Source: Pseudidiomarina salinarum (GTDB lineage: Bacteria > Pseudomonadota > Gammaproteobacteria > Enterobacterales > Alteromonadaceae). From it: a DNA stretch of 64,000 nt. Position numbers and translations under genes: made by a program. Where the stretch lies: NCBI RefSeq assembly GCF_000753715.1, contig NZ_JPER01000001.1:248001-312000 (forward strand), in the 5' to 3' direction. Under the pieces are notes generated by a model that worked only from the letters and a program-made list of their open reading frames with translations, was not told the DNA's origin and made no database searches. Positions 1-8,853 of the stretch are shown one piece after another; position 1 is the stretch's first letter, and each line of letters opens with the position of its first letter.

Positions 1-336
1 GAAGTGTATCGCCCATGGGGCAAATACGATTGTATCGACAACGGAGCACGCTACCAGGTCAAACGCATTACGGTTAAGCCGGGTGAAAAACTCTCAATAC
101 AGATGCACCACCACCGTGCTGAACACTGGGTCGTGGTTTCTGGTACCGCCAATGTCACTCTTGACGATGAAACCACAATGGTCACTGAAAACGAATCGGT
201 TTATATCCCAATAGGGAGTGTTCATAGTTTAGAGAATCCGGGTAAAATTCCGCTTGATTTAATCGAGGTGCAGAGTGGTGCTTATTTAGGCGAAGATGAC
301 ATTGTGCGGTTTGATGATTGGTACGGGCGATCTTAG
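1..336 (+). CDS. manC: ManC/AlgA-type GDP-mannose pyrophosphorylase / mannose-6-phosphate isomerase, C-terminal part only
   Basis: Only the last ~111 codons are in the window; the frame is open from base 1, so the gene starts upstream. The fragment is the type II phosphomannose isomerase cupin domain that ends AlgA/ManC-family bifunctional enzymes. It begins with the family motif RPWGKY and carries the metal-binding [10 protein letters not shown] block and a conserved VVSGTA strand. Members of this family interconvert fructose-6-P and mannose-6-P and charge mannose-1-P with GTP to give GDP-mannose for capsule, O-antigen or exopolysaccharide. The next gene is a phosphomannomutase, the intermediate enzyme of the same pathway, which supports the call. 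The frame overlaps an upstream GTG of the next gene, but that gene probably starts at 351. The N-terminal nucleotidyltransferase half is assumed, not seen; a stand-alone cupin isomerase is the alternative. Confidence 0.9.
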   Translation, partial: EVYRPWGKYDCIDNGARYQVKRITVKPGEKLSIQMHHHRAEHWVVVSGTANVTLDDETTMVTENESVYIPIGSVHSLENPGKIPLDLIEVQSGAYLGEDDIVRFDDWYGRS

Positions 337-350
337 GTAAAAATAAGAGA

Positions 351-1727
351 ATGAGTGAATTAACCTGCTTTAAAGCATACGATATTCGTGGTCAGTTGGG
401 TGCGGAACTTAATGAAGATATCGCTTACCGCATTGGCCGTGCTTATGGAGAATTTTTGAAGCCCCAAACTGTTGTTGTGGGCGGCGATGTACGCTTAACT
501 TCTGAAGAACTAAAGATGGCGTTATCCTGTGGTCTGCGCGATAGCGGCGTTGATGTGTTAGATATTGGTCTCTCAGGAACGGAAGAGGTTTACTTTGCTA
601 CGTCACACTTAGGTGTTGATGGCGGCGTGGAAGTTACAGCCAGTCATAACCCTATGGATTATAATGGCATGAAGTTAGTGGGTAAAGGTTCGCGACCCAT
701 TAGCAGCGATACCGGTTTAACAGAAATAAAACGGCTAGCTGAAGAAAATGTGTTTTCGCCTGTTGATGAAATTAGGCGTGGGTCTTATGAGAAAGTAAAT
801 GTTTTGGATGCTTATATAGCGCATTTAATGACATATATTGACGTTAAGAAGCTTAATCCAATTAAATTGGTTATTAACTCTGGTAACGGCGCTGCAGGCC
901 ACGTCGTAGACGCCCTGGAAGCCAAATTCGATCAACTTTTGTTGCCTGTAGAGCTGATAAAAGTACACCACGAGCCTGATGGTACCTTTCCTAATGGCAT
1001 TCCAAACCCATTACTGCCGGAAAATCGCCAAGATACGGTTGCGGCGGTTTTAAAGCATAACGCCGATATGGGCATAGCCTTTGATGGCGACTTCGACCGC
1101 TGTTTTTTGTTTGATCACGAAGGTGGTTTTATTGAAGGGTATTACATTGTCGGCTTGCTTGCCGAAGCTTTTTTGGAAAAAGAGCGAGGCGCTAAAATCA
1201 TTCACGACCCGCGCTTAACCTGGAACACCATAGACTTGGTCAAAAAAGCTGGCGGAGAGCCGATTATGTCGAAAACCGGTCATGCTTTTATCAAAGAACG
1301 TATGCGTAAAGAAGATGCGGTTTATGGTGGCGAGATGAGTGCTCATCATTACTTCCGCGACTTCGCTTATTGCGATAGTGGTATGATTCCTTGGTTGCTT
1401 TTGATAGAACTTGTTTCTAAAAAAGGGATGACGCTTAAGCAACTTGTTGAACAACGCATGGCTGCTTACCCTTCGCCCGGCGAGATCAACAGTAAACTTA
1501 ATGATGCTAAAGCTGCGATCAAACGAGTTCGAGAAGCTTATGAACCGCACGCACTTAGCGTAGATATAACAGACGGCATAAGTCTTGAGTTTGAAAACTG
1601 GCGTTTTAACTTACGTTGCTCTAATACTGAGCCTGTGGTGCGATTAAATATTGAGACCCGCGCAAATGAGGCGCTGATGCGTGCTAAAACAGATGAAATA
1701 TTGTCGTTGCTGAGAAAAGTAGATTGA
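351..1727 (+). CDS. manB: Phosphomannomutase (ManB/CpsG type)
   Basis: This is an alpha-D-phosphohexomutase of 458 residues, the usual length for ManB/CpsG/RfbK. It converts mannose-6-P to mannose-1-P in the cytoplasm for GDP-mannose synthesis. Family landmarks are all present: N-terminal FKAYDIRG, the phosphoserine loop TASHNP with Ser98, the Mg-binding DGDFDR at about 245-250, the sugar-recognition GEMSAHHYF loop, and a C-terminal phosphate-binding RCSNTEP segment. I place the start at ATG 351 because family members begin just before the FKAYDIRG motif; an in-frame GTG at 318 would only add residues overlapping manC. The gap to manC is 14 bp, so the two are probably one operon. The coding DNA is visibly richer in A+T than the genes from 2.2 kb onward, as is common for polysaccharide loci. 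Confidence 0.93.
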   Translation: MSELTCFKAYDIRGQLGAELNEDIAYRIGRAYGEFLKPQTVVVGGDVRLTSEELKMALSCGLRDSGVDVLDIGLSGTEEVYFATSHLGVDGGVEVTASHNPMDYNGMKLVGKGSRPISSDTGLTEIKRLAEENVFSPVDEIRRGSYEKVNVLDAYIAHLMTYIDVKKLNPIKLVINSGNGAAGHVVDALEAKFDQLLLPVELIKVHHEPDGTFPNGIPNPLLPENRQDTVAAVLKHNADMGIAFDGDFDRCFLFDHEGGFIEGYYIVGLLAEAFLEKERGAKIIHDPRLTWNTIDLVKKAGGEPIMSKTGHAFIKERMRKEDAVYGGEMSAHHYFRDFAYCDSGMIPWLLLIELVSKKGMTLKQLVEQRMAAYPSPGEINSKLNDAKAAIKRVREAYEPHALSVDITDGISLEFENWRFNLRCSNTEPVVRLNIETRANEALMRAKTDEILSLLRKVD

Positions 1728-2168
1728 AAAAATCCATTAACTAAAAGCACTTGCTCGAAGCTTGCTGTATTTACTAGTTAAAATTTATGCTGACTGGATA
1801 AAGTTAAGTAATTTTCTGATCGGAAGGTTCAATCGCTTTTGATATTTGGGAGCTGCATATCGGCGCTCATGCGCAAGTCTCTGCCATAACTTCGCTTCAA
1901 TTTGTTAGCATGCCCGACCGGCGCCATGCCGAGAGGAAGCGTAAGGAGCCTGCGCCGGATATCTTCATTTGCGCATAGAAAAATCCTTCATGTTCGTTTG
2001 ACGGGACTTTTTTTTATAATTGACTGAATATTATTTCCCAGGTAGTAACTTGTGGTTCGCTGTAGGGCTAAATCTCGCGAGAATAAGTCGCGATGAGATC
2101 AAAATTATATCCGTCGCGCGTTGCGTCTGACTGCTCTCTCATTGTAGAGCATCAATAATGCACTGACA
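1728..2168. other. Gene-free spacer between the polysaccharide genes and cysNC
   Basis: This 441-bp stretch holds no supportable protein-coding gene. It is AT-rich except for a GC-rich island at about 1855-1976 that contains nested inverted repeats (listed separately). A small hairpin, TGCTCT...AGAGCA, lies at 2136-2155 beyond the end of cysNC but has no T-run on either strand. I see no convincing promoter or terminator. The spacer marks the boundary between the low-GC manCB end and the higher-GC chromosome to the right, where both flanking genes point inward and end. Confidence 0.6.
1869..1976. repeat. Nested inverted repeats in the spacer
   Basis: Three arm pairs nest around a common centre. 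The outer pair is ATGCGCAA (1869-1876) with TTGCGCAT (1969-1976). A middle pair is CGCTTC (1893-1898) with GAAGCG (1936-1941). An inner pair is CCGGCGC (1918-1924) with GCGCCGG (1952-1958). The middle and inner pairs interleave, so they cannot all form at once. Flanking bases also show ATATCGGCGC on the left and GCGCCGGATAT on the right. This could be a structured RNA, a fossil recombination site or a degenerate mobile-element end. No integron R-box consensus fits, and I assign no function. Confidence 0.4.
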
Positions 2169-4037
2169 TTACTGCTTCTTAAACGGCACTTGATTAAGCA
2201 AATACTCAAAAACCACCCGCGCCGCATCCTCCACACTCATCTCCTCAGTACGAATATGAATGTCTGGCTTCTCAGGCGCCTCGTAGGGCGATGAGATGCC
2301 GGTGAACTGGCGGATTTCGCCTTTGCGCGCCTTGGCGTAGAGGCCTTTCACATCACGCTGCTCACACACCTCCAGCGGCGTATCTACAAACACCTCAATA
2401 AACTGCCCCTCTGGCAATAGCTCGCGCACCAGCTGACGGTCTTCCCGGAACGGCGAGATAAAGGCCGCCAGGGTAATGAGTCCGGCATCGCTGAACAGCT
2501 TCGCGACTTCGCCAATGCGCCGGATGTTCTCGCGCCGGTCACTTTCCCTAAAACTCAAATCCCTGTTTAATCCCTGCCGCATGGTATCGCCATCCAGCAG
2601 ATAGCTGTGCTTGTTGTGCGCGGTCAGCAGCTCATCGAGGGCGCTGGCGATGCTGGACTTGCCTGAACCGGAAAGCCCCGTGAACCAGATTACTGCCGGC
2701 TGCTGCTGTTTTTGCTCGGCGCGTTTAGCGGCGCTGATCCGCGGTGGCTGCGGGTGCAGGTTATTCGCAGCTTGCTCCGGCGCTTGTCGTTGCGCGAGCG
2801 CAGGACTGGTGGCCAGCGGCTGTTCAATTAGGCCGGCGCCCACAGTGGCATTGGTCATGCGGTCAATCAGGATAAAGGCGCCGGTCCGGCGGTTCTTCTT
2901 GTAGCGATCAAACACCAGCGGCTGATGCAGGCCAAAATCCACCAGGCCGATTTCATTAAGCTGCAGCTCATCGGTGGCTTGTTCGGCGAAGGTGTGCACG
3001 TCGATGCGATGATGGATCTTCTCCGGCCAGGCGCGCAGTTCCTGGCTGGTGGATTTAAGTAAGTAGTCACTATCGCGGTTCATCGGTGTCGGGCTTAGCC
3101 ATACTATCCGGGCGCGCAACCGGTCACTCATCTGGGCGAGGCTGCTGGTATTGACCAGCATATCGCCGCGGCTGACGTCCACTTTGTCATTCAGGGTAAG
3201 GGTAACGGCCTGGCCAGCTTCGGCTTGGGGCAGCTCGCCGTCGAAGGTGGTGATGCTGTCGATGCTGCTGATAACGCCTGATGGCATGACCCGGATGGCA
3301 TCGCCCTTGCGGATGCGGCCTGATGCGATGGTACCGGCGTAACCACGGAAGTCTGCATGAGGACGGTTGACCCACTGCACCGGAAAGCGGAAGTCTTTAT
3401 CGTTGCGGCTGCGATCGATGTGCGCCCGCTCAAGGTAGTCCAGCAGGGTGCGGCCGCGGAACCAGGGCGTATTCGGGCTTTTATTGACGATATTGTCGCC
3501 GTGCAGGGCCGAGACCGGCACAAAGTGGATGTCCGGGATCTCCAGCTGCGCTGCAACCTGCAGGTAGTCCTGCTGAATGGCTTTGTAGCGGGCCTGGTCA
3601 AAGCCGAATAAATCCAGCTTATTGATGGCGACGATCACATTGCGGATACCCAGCAGGCTGACGATGAAGCTGTGCCGGCGCGTTTGTGCCTGTACGCCGT
3701 GCTGGGCGTCGATCAGTATCACCGCCAGATCGCTGGTGCTGGCGCCGGTGGCCATATTGCGGGTGTACTGCTCGTGGCCGGGCACATCGGCGATGATGAA
3801 CTTGCGCTTGCTGCTGGCGAAATAGCGGTAGGCCACATCAATGGTAATGCCTTGCTCGCGCTCGGCCTGCAGGCCATCGGTGATGTGGGCGAGGTTGGTG
3901 GCGTTTATGTCTTTTCTGACGTCATCAAATAAGCCGTCGGCGTCATGCAGCAGACGCCCGATAAGGGTGGATTTGCCGTCATCGACGCTGCCACAGGTGA
4001 TAAAGCGGAGTAGGTCCTGAGTCGCGTGTTCTGCCAT
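2169..4037 (-). CDS. cysNC: Bifunctional sulfate adenylyltransferase subunit 1 / adenylylsulfate kinase (CysN-CysC fusion)
   Basis: This 622-residue protein joins two activities, as in rhizobial NodQ. Residues 1-430 are the CysN GTPase: P-loop [10 protein letters not shown] at 15-24, [12 protein letters not shown] for the G3 region and NKLDLF for the G4 region, followed by EF-Tu-like beta-barrel domains. Residues from about 445 are APS kinase: Walker [10 protein letters not shown] with Lys460, then FISPFREDR and a C-terminal KPDIHIRT segment. With CysD it forms APS from sulfate and ATP, with GTP hydrolysis driving the reaction; the kinase half then makes PAPS. The start ATG overlaps the cysD stop by one base (TGATG), so the pair is translationally coupled. 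A PAPS-consuming sulfotransferase lies upstream on the same strand. No PAPS reductase (cysH) is visible in the window. Confidence 0.96.
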   Translation of the reverse strand: MAEHATQDLLRFITCGSVDDGKSTLIGRLLHDADGLFDDVRKDINATNLAHITDGLQAEREQGITIDVAYRYFASSKRKFIIADVPGHEQYTRNMATGASTSDLAVILIDAQHGVQAQTRRHSFIVSLLGIRNVIVAINKLDLFGFDQARYKAIQQDYLQVAAQLEIPDIHFVPVSALHGDNIVNKSPNTPWFRGRTLLDYLERAHIDRSRNDKDFRFPVQWVNRPHADFRGYAGTIASGRIRKGDAIRVMPSGVISSIDSITTFDGELPQAEAGQAVTLTLNDKVDVSRGDMLVNTSSLAQMSDRLRARIVWLSPTPMNRDSDYLLKSTSQELRAWPEKIHHRIDVHTFAEQATDELQLNEIGLVDFGLHQPLVFDRYKKNRRTGAFILIDRMTNATVGAGLIEQPLATSPALAQRQAPEQAANNLHPQPPRISAAKRAEQKQQQPAVIWFTGLSGSGKSSIASALDELLTAHNKHSYLLDGDTMRQGLNRDLSFRESDRRENIRRIGEVAKLFSDAGLITLAAFISPFREDRQLVRELLPEGQFIEVFVDTPLEVCEQRDVKGLYAKARKGEIRQFTGISSPYEAPEKPDIHIRTEEMSVEDAARVVFEYLLNQVPFKKQ

Positions 4038-4933
4038 CAGAAGTACCCCTCGGTTTTTTTCTTTTCCATGCTGGCCTGGGCGTCTTTGTCGATCAGGCGG
4101 TCACTGCGCTCGCTGCGGCGGGTTGCCTTGAGTTCTTCAATGATTTTATCCAGGCTATCGGCGTCCGACTCAATCGCGCCGGTGAGCGGATAACAGCCCA
4201 GCGTACGGAAGCGTACCTTCATCTCCGTCACTTTTTCGCCTTCCTCCAGCACCATACGATCATCGTCCTGCATGATCAGGGTCTGCCCTCTTTTAACGAT
4301 TGGTCGCGGTTTGACGAAATACAGCTCAGGGATGGCGATTTGCTCCTGTGCGATGTACTGCCAGATATCCAGTTCGGTCCAGTTACTGAGCGGAAATACG
4401 CGGATACTTTCGCCTTTATGGATGTGGCCGTTGTACAGGTTCCAGAGCTCAGGTCGCTGATTACGCGGGTCCCAGCGCTGGTTCTTGTCGCGGAATGAGT
4501 AGATGCGTTCTTTGGCGCGGGACATTTCTTCATCACGCCGGGCGCCACCGAAAGCGGCGTCGAACTGATGCTGGCTGAGCGCCTGCCGTAGTGCCTGGGT
4601 TTTCATGATATCGGTGTAAGTGGCCTGGTCCATTGAAAAGGGGCTGACCTTGTTCTGGCGGCCGGTTTCGTTGGTGTGCACGATAAGTTGCAGCTGGTGT
4701 TCGGCGGCCATACGGTCGCGAAAGGCGATCATCTCGCGGAATTTCCAGCCGGTATCAATATGCAGCAGCGGAAAGGGCACGGGGCCGGGCGCAAAGGCTT
4801 TGCGCGCAAGGTGCAGCAGCACGGATGAATCTTTGCCGACAGAATAGAGCAATACCGGCTTCTGAAACTCCGCCATCACTTCACGAAAAATATGTATCGC
4901 CTCGGCTTCCAGGCGCTGCAGGTGGGTCAGCAT
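4037..4933 (-). CDS. cysD: Sulfate adenylyltransferase subunit 2
   Basis: CysD is the catalytic adenylyl-transferring subunit of ATP sulfurylase. The 298-residue protein has the N-type ATP pyrophosphatase fold, with the PP-loop [13 protein letters not shown] near residue 30 and the family blocks [16 protein letters not shown] and [13 protein letters not shown]. It works with CysNC in the cytoplasm. The start is fixed: a TAA lies in frame two codons upstream of this ATG, so no longer version is possible. No good Shine-Dalgarno is visible before it. The last base of the stop codon region overlaps the cysNC start (TGATG). A REPIN-like element begins only 61 bp upstream of the start and could lie in the 5' leader or separate this operon from the sulfotransferase gene above it. 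Confidence 0.96.
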   Translation of the reverse strand: MLTHLQRLEAEAIHIFREVMAEFQKPVLLYSVGKDSSVLLHLARKAFAPGPVPFPLLHIDTGWKFREMIAFRDRMAAEHQLQLIVHTNETGRQNKVSPFSMDQATYTDIMKTQALRQALSQHQFDAAFGGARRDEEMSRAKERIYSFRDKNQRWDPRNQRPELWNLYNGHIHKGESIRVFPLSNWTELDIWQYIAQEQIAIPELYFVKPRPIVKRGQTLIMQDDDRMVLEEGEKVTEMKVRFRTLGCYPLTGAIESDADSLDKIIEELKATRRSERSDRLIDKDAQASMEKKKTEGYF

Positions 4934-4993
4934 GGCTTAGCGCGTCCGATGTTATTGTTGTTAGGTGATTGTATCCCGAGCAGGGCGCGTTTG

Positions 4994-5124
4994 GTAGCCC
5001 GTGGTTCTACCACGGGGTGTGCCTGACGATATAAGTGATGTGCGTGGTGATATGAGCGATGTTCATGATGATATGAGCGATGTGCGTGATGGCGGGTTTT
5101 ACCCGTGGTAGAACCACGGGCTAC
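4994..5124. repeat. REPIN-like element A1: two inverted GTAG-headed palindromes with three 21-nt units between
   Basis: The left copy (4994-5017) starts with GTAG on the + strand; the right copy (5101-5124) is its inverse, so the GTAG heads are at the outer ends. Each copy has a perfect 8-bp stem, CCCGTGGT / ACCACGGG, with loop TCT. The interior is three tandem 21-nt units plus a GGCGGGTTTT segment next to the right copy. The layout matches that of REP doublets (REPINs) mobilised by RAYT-type TnpA-REP proteins, whose targets often carry a GTAG tetranucleotide. Bases 5072-5124 match 16798-16850 with one mismatch. It sits between two leftward genes and could also form a transcript-ending or stabilising hairpin. 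Confidence 0.85.
5028..5090. repeat. Three tandem 21-nt units inside REPIN A1
   Basis: Units lie at 5028-5048, 5049-5069 and 5070-5090. Units 2 and 3 share GATATGAGCGATGT exactly; unit 1 reads GATATAAGTGATGT at the same place. The related element at 16762-16850 contains a single unit, and the two elements differ in length by exactly 42 bp (131 versus 89), i.e. two units. Confidence 0.85.
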
Positions 5125-5125
5125 G

Positions 5126-6403
5126 TCAATACGTCAATTCCTTCAAATGCTCTAGGTAATGTTCGGCGAGGCCGACGGAGCGGCTGTGCAGCGGCTGGCG
5201 GATCTGGCTGGCGCTGCCGGTGGTGCTGGCGGCTTTGTTGGCTTTGTGGAAATCGAGCACCTCAGGCGACCAGTTCAGGCCACAGTGCGCAAAGGCGCGC
5301 CGGGATTCCTGCTCTGGGTTCGCCACGAGTTCTTCGTAGTCGATGGTGCAGATCCGCTCCGGCCATTGTTCGCTCCAATGGTCCATTAGCCTTGCGCTGG
5401 CATCGTAATACTGGCTGATTTCAGCTAAGTCGTACGACCAGGGGTAAGCCTGGGCGAACAGATGCTTGTACATGGCATAGCCGTGGTCGAGCTTGTTGCG
5501 GCGCACATAGATAATTCTGGCCCGGGGCAGGGCGGCGGCAATAAAACCGACGTTCAGCAGGTTCAGTGGCAGCTTATCCACCACGTGCGTGGTGCCGGCC
5601 GGTAATGCCGGTAGCTGGCCCAGATAGTGATGACCTACTTCGGCCATATCCAGCATGGAAGTTGCCTCAACCATCTCAGCACGGGATGCCGGAGGGGTAT
5701 TCAGCTTCGCTTTCAGGCTGCGGCCGATGGCCTGGGGGAACTGATTCAGCTCACCGGCCAGATGCACGCCCGGGGCACAGCCGAGCATACGCTCGAGCAG
5801 GGTTGAGCCGGCCCGCGGCAAGCTCACCACAAACACAGGGGTAGGGCTTCTTTCAGTGAGCCCCTGTTCAGCCGTGGCTGGTTTCGATGGCTTCTGAACC
5901 TTGAGCAGCGCCTCAAAAGTGGCAAGATCGTCATCGATCTTATAGTTGAGATGCTGCCGGCGCAGCGAAGCACCACGCTTTAAGGCAGCAAAGGATTCAT
6001 CATAGCGGCCCAAATCCTCAAGCTCTTTAGCCAGCGCATAACAAAGATGCACTACAGCCTTCGGCGAAGGTTTATCCAAAGCCTCCAGCTGCGCTAGCTG
6101 CTTCTGCAACGCGGCAACATGGTTATCTTCAGCACTCCACCTGCGCAAGCCACTACGCAACTGCAACGCCTCAAAATCATCAGGCCGCAACGCAATGGCG
6201 CGATCCAGCATCTCCTCAGCAAGACCAAGCTCACCGACAATGCGCAGCATGGCGCCGTAGTTAAATAACAGGGTAGGGTCAGACGGCGCAAGCTGCAGCG
6301 CCTGTTGGTACAGGGCCGCAGCTTGTTGATAGTCTTGTTGGCGGCTGCAGCGCAGGGCTGCGGCCGCCAGGTCGGCAACGGTCAGGTTACCAGCCGAATT
6401 CAT
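5126..6403 (-). CDS. TPR-containing sulfotransferase
   Basis: This cytoplasmic protein of about 425 residues has N-terminal tetratricopeptide repeats (for example YQQALQLAPSDPTLLFNYGAML) followed by a sulfotransferase domain of the Sulfotransfer_3 kind. The 5'-phosphosulfate loop is LPRAGSTLLERML near residue 193, and the 3'-phosphate site is likely RIIYVRRNKLDHGYAMYKH. It would transfer sulfate from PAPS to an unknown acceptor. I use ATG 6403, whose protein starts MNSAGNLTVADLA, rather than an upstream in-frame ATG at 6463. The chosen start overlaps the end of the TonB receptor gene by 17 bp, suggesting translational coupling. PAPS can come from cysD/cysNC just downstream, and PAP can be cleared by CysQ at 16.9 kb. 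The acceptor is not predictable here. Confidence 0.85.
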   Translation of the reverse strand: MNSAGNLTVADLAAAALRCSRQQDYQQAAALYQQALQLAPSDPTLLFNYGAMLRIVGELGLAEEMLDRAIALRPDDFEALQLRSGLRRWSAEDNHVAALQKQLAQLEALDKPSPKAVVHLCYALAKELEDLGRYDESFAALKRGASLRRQHLNYKIDDDLATFEALLKVQKPSKPATAEQGLTERSPTPVFVVSLPRAGSTLLERMLGCAPGVHLAGELNQFPQAIGRSLKAKLNTPPASRAEMVEATSMLDMAEVGHHYLGQLPALPAGTTHVVDKLPLNLLNVGFIAAALPRARIIYVRRNKLDHGYAMYKHLFAQAYPWSYDLAEISQYYDASARLMDHWSEQWPERICTIDYEELVANPEQESRRAFAHCGLNWSPEVLDFHKANKAASTTGSASQIRQPLHSRSVGLAEHYLEHLKELTY

Positions 6404-8819
6404 AGGTGAATTGCAGGCCGATGGTGCGTGGCTGGCTGATGTATTGTTTCGAGCTGTTGCCATAGAAGTTCTCGGCCGGATCGGTTCCCATATAGGCCTC
6501 CGATAGTACCCCGGTCACCCCCTCTTCGTTAAATATATTCTTCACAAACAGGGTTACTTTCCAGTCGTCGGCGTTCAGCGTGGTGCTGGCATTGGCGATC
6601 CAGAAGCTCGGTAAATCCATATCGAACTTCGGATTATCGCCCAGCGCGTTGCGCGAGTCGGACTGATAGTACAGGTTGGCGTTGCTCGACAAATACATGC
6701 CACCGGCGACGTCCATGGTGTGGCTGAGGCTACCGGTGAAGGTATGCTCGGCCATGCTGGGTAGTTGCTCGCCGGCTTCTGCGTACACATAGCTCGACGG
6801 GCTCGCGGCGTTACCTGATGGCACCACTAAATCTTTGGTAAGCTCGGCATCGACCCAGGAATACCCCAGTGAGTAACGCACACTGTCGGTTAAAAAGCCG
6901 CCGAATTCAGCTTCCAGGCCCTGACTGCGGGCTGCTTCGCCGTTAACCGCGGCATAAAAGCCCCAGTTGGGTGTGGCAATATTCAGCTGCGGATCATCCC
7001 AGTCCATGCGAAATACGGTAACTGAGTAGTTGTGCCGATTGACTGAGCCTTTGAGGCCGGTTTCGTAGTTCACTACGCTGTCGGCATCGTAGCGCAGGTA
7101 AGCCGGGTTCTCGGCAAAGCCGCCGGTAATAGGCACGGCGCTGGTACCACCGCGGCGATAACCTTCCGAGATAGTGGCGTACCACATCATGTCATTTGAC
7201 AGATCGTACGACATGTTGAGTTTGAACAGGGTGCCGTCGTCGTCAAAATCCGAGGTGACCAGCGACGCGCCGGGATAAATTGGCAGTTCAATCGAAGTGT
7301 TGTTGCTCACCTCGTTCTGGAAATACCGCATACCTAAGGTAGTGCGAAATTCCGGTGAGATATTCCAGGTCACTTCACCGTATACGGATTTGTCGGTGAC
7401 CGAGCCGTTGTCGCGGTAGCGGAAATCCTGATTGGTCAGGGTGCCGCCCCAGCTCTCCAGGGTGTCGTCAAAGCCGCTGGCCTGGGCCCAATCAACAAAG
7501 CCCGGCATCAGGCTGTCCTGACCGGCAGCGGTTTCCTGGTCCAGATAGAAGGCGCCGACAATCCAGTCAAATGTCTGGCTGCCGTTAGACACTAAGCGCA
7601 GTTCCTGGCTGAAGCCTGACTCTTCATAGAAGCGGTTGGCGATGGCCAGAGGCCGCGGGCTGCCGCCGTAGTACCAGGCGAACCAGTTGTTCTGGGCGTA
7701 AAAGCCGGTGTTGTCGCTGGTAGAAGTACCATCGTGGTCATAATCAGAACTGCTGGACGATAAAGTCGCAAAGCCCAGATCCCATTCCAGCTCCAGTGCG
7801 GTGGTTTGCACGTTGCGCTCGCTGGGCTCGCGGTGCACTGCACCGTTTTCGTATTCGCCGTATGGCTGCTCGGTACCGTCGACCCAATGGGTGCCGGTGG
7901 TGACCTGGCGGCGGCCGCCGATATCGTCATCCTGGAAATGATGGGACAGCAGGGCGCTGAAATCCTGTGAGGGTTCCCACAGTACGCTGACCCGGCCGTA
8001 ATTGATGTTGACGGTGTCGGCATCTTCGACTGAGCGAAATACCGGATCACCGTTGGCAATATCGCCGCCTTCAGCCACAGGTGCGCCCTGGGCGTTGAGT
8101 TCGTACACGTTGGGGTAATCGACGATGCCGGCATTATCGATGCGGCCAAAGAAGGCCCGCGCCGCCACTGTGCTGCTTAACGGCTGGTTCACCAGCACGT
8201 CGTAGTTCTGGTTAAAGCCGTCCGAGCCTTCGCTCTGGCTTAAGCTAGCCGAGACCTTGGCATAACCGGCGTAAAAATCCGGGCGGTTCAGGCGGTAGCG
8301 TACGGTACCTGCCAGCGAGCCGGAGCCATATAAGGTGCCTTGCGGGCCGCGCAGGATCTCCACCGCGTCGATATCTTTGAGGATAAAGTTGGCAAACAGC
8401 GGCGTGTCATTCACATAGGTGCTGACCGTGGGTACGGCGTTTAAGGCGAAATCGCCGTTACCGGCGGAATCCACGTTCATGCCGCGAATCACGATGTTGT
8501 TAATAACGCCGGAGTTACGGTAGCCGCGATCGACTACGGTAATGCCCGGCGTGGCGCGCATTACATCAATGCTGTCGATGATCTGGCGGTTTTCCAGCTC
8601 TTCACCCGACACCACCGAGATATTATAAGGGATCTCATTGACGGTCTGGTTGCGGCGCGTGGCGGTAACCGTGATGCGCTCTACCGTTTCATCAGTCGCC
8701 TGCGTTTCAGCGGCGGCTTCCTGAGCATACAGCTGGGCGTTCATCAGTAGCGCTGAGCTCACGGCCAGCGCTAAAGGTGCTTTTTTAAATGTCATTTTGG
8801 TTCTGTTTATATGGCTCAT
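6387..8819 (-). CDS. TonB-dependent outer membrane receptor
   Basis: This is an 810-residue TonB-dependent receptor. A signal peptide ends near LYAQ, followed by a TonB-box-like ERITVTATRR, a plug domain with LRGPQGTLYGSGSLAGTVRY, and a large beta-barrel ending in FTYEFGW with a terminal aromatic residue, as expected for outer membrane insertion. I chose ATG 8819 over the upstream ATG at 8843 because AGGGGA lies about 7 nt before it. The substrate is unknown. The gene is followed, with overlap, by a sulfotransferase and preceded by a nitrilase-family enzyme, a MocR regulator and an MFS carrier on the same strand. This suggests uptake of an organic compound handled by these enzymes rather than a siderophore, but that is inference. 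Confidence 0.92.
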   Translation of the reverse strand: MSHINRTKMTFKKAPLALAVSSALLMNAQLYAQEAAAETQATDETVERITVTATRRNQTVNEIPYNISVVSGEELENRQIIDSIDVMRATPGITVVDRGYRNSGVINNIVIRGMNVDSAGNGDFALNAVPTVSTYVNDTPLFANFILKDIDAVEILRGPQGTLYGSGSLAGTVRYRLNRPDFYAGYAKVSASLSQSEGSDGFNQNYDVLVNQPLSSTVAARAFFGRIDNAGIVDYPNVYELNAQGAPVAEGGDIANGDPVFRSVEDADTVNINYGRVSVLWEPSQDFSALLSHHFQDDDIGGRRQVTTGTHWVDGTEQPYGEYENGAVHREPSERNVQTTALELEWDLGFATLSSSSSDYDHDGTSTSDNTGFYAQNNWFAWYYGGSPRPLAIANRFYEESGFSQELRLVSNGSQTFDWIVGAFYLDQETAAGQDSLMPGFVDWAQASGFDDTLESWGGTLTNQDFRYRDNGSVTDKSVYGEVTWNISPEFRTTLGMRYFQNEVSNNTSIELPIYPGASLVTSDFDDDGTLFKLNMSYDLSNDMMWYATISEGYRRGGTSAVPITGGFAENPAYLRYDADSVVNYETGLKGSVNRHNYSVTVFRMDWDDPQLNIATPNWGFYAAVNGEAARSQGLEAEFGGFLTDSVRYSLGYSWVDAELTKDLVVPSGNAASPSSYVYAEAGEQLPSMAEHTFTGSLSHTMDVAGGMYLSSNANLYYQSDSRNALGDNPKFDMDLPSFWIANASTTLNADDWKVTLFVKNIFNEEGVTGVLSEAYMGTDPAENFYGNSSKQYISQPRTIGLQFTYEFGW

Positions 8820-8853
8820 CAGGATTCCCCTGTTGTTATTCATTATGTCAGGT

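Noticed and set aside
1855-1980. Possible integron attC site in the spacer after manB
   Set aside because: Size and imperfect dyad symmetry fit, but the needed R-box sequences (RYYYAAC / GTTRRRY) are not matched at TAAC or GTTA, and there is no integrase or cassette array in view.
2136-2155. Hairpin after cysNC as intrinsic terminator
   Set aside because: The stem is only 6 bp with an 8-nt loop and no T-run on the cysNC strand.
5028-5090. CRISPR-like array
   Set aside because: Three 21-nt units are directly tandem with no unique spacers and lie inside a REP pair. No cas genes are present. No CRISPR array was seen elsewhere in the window.
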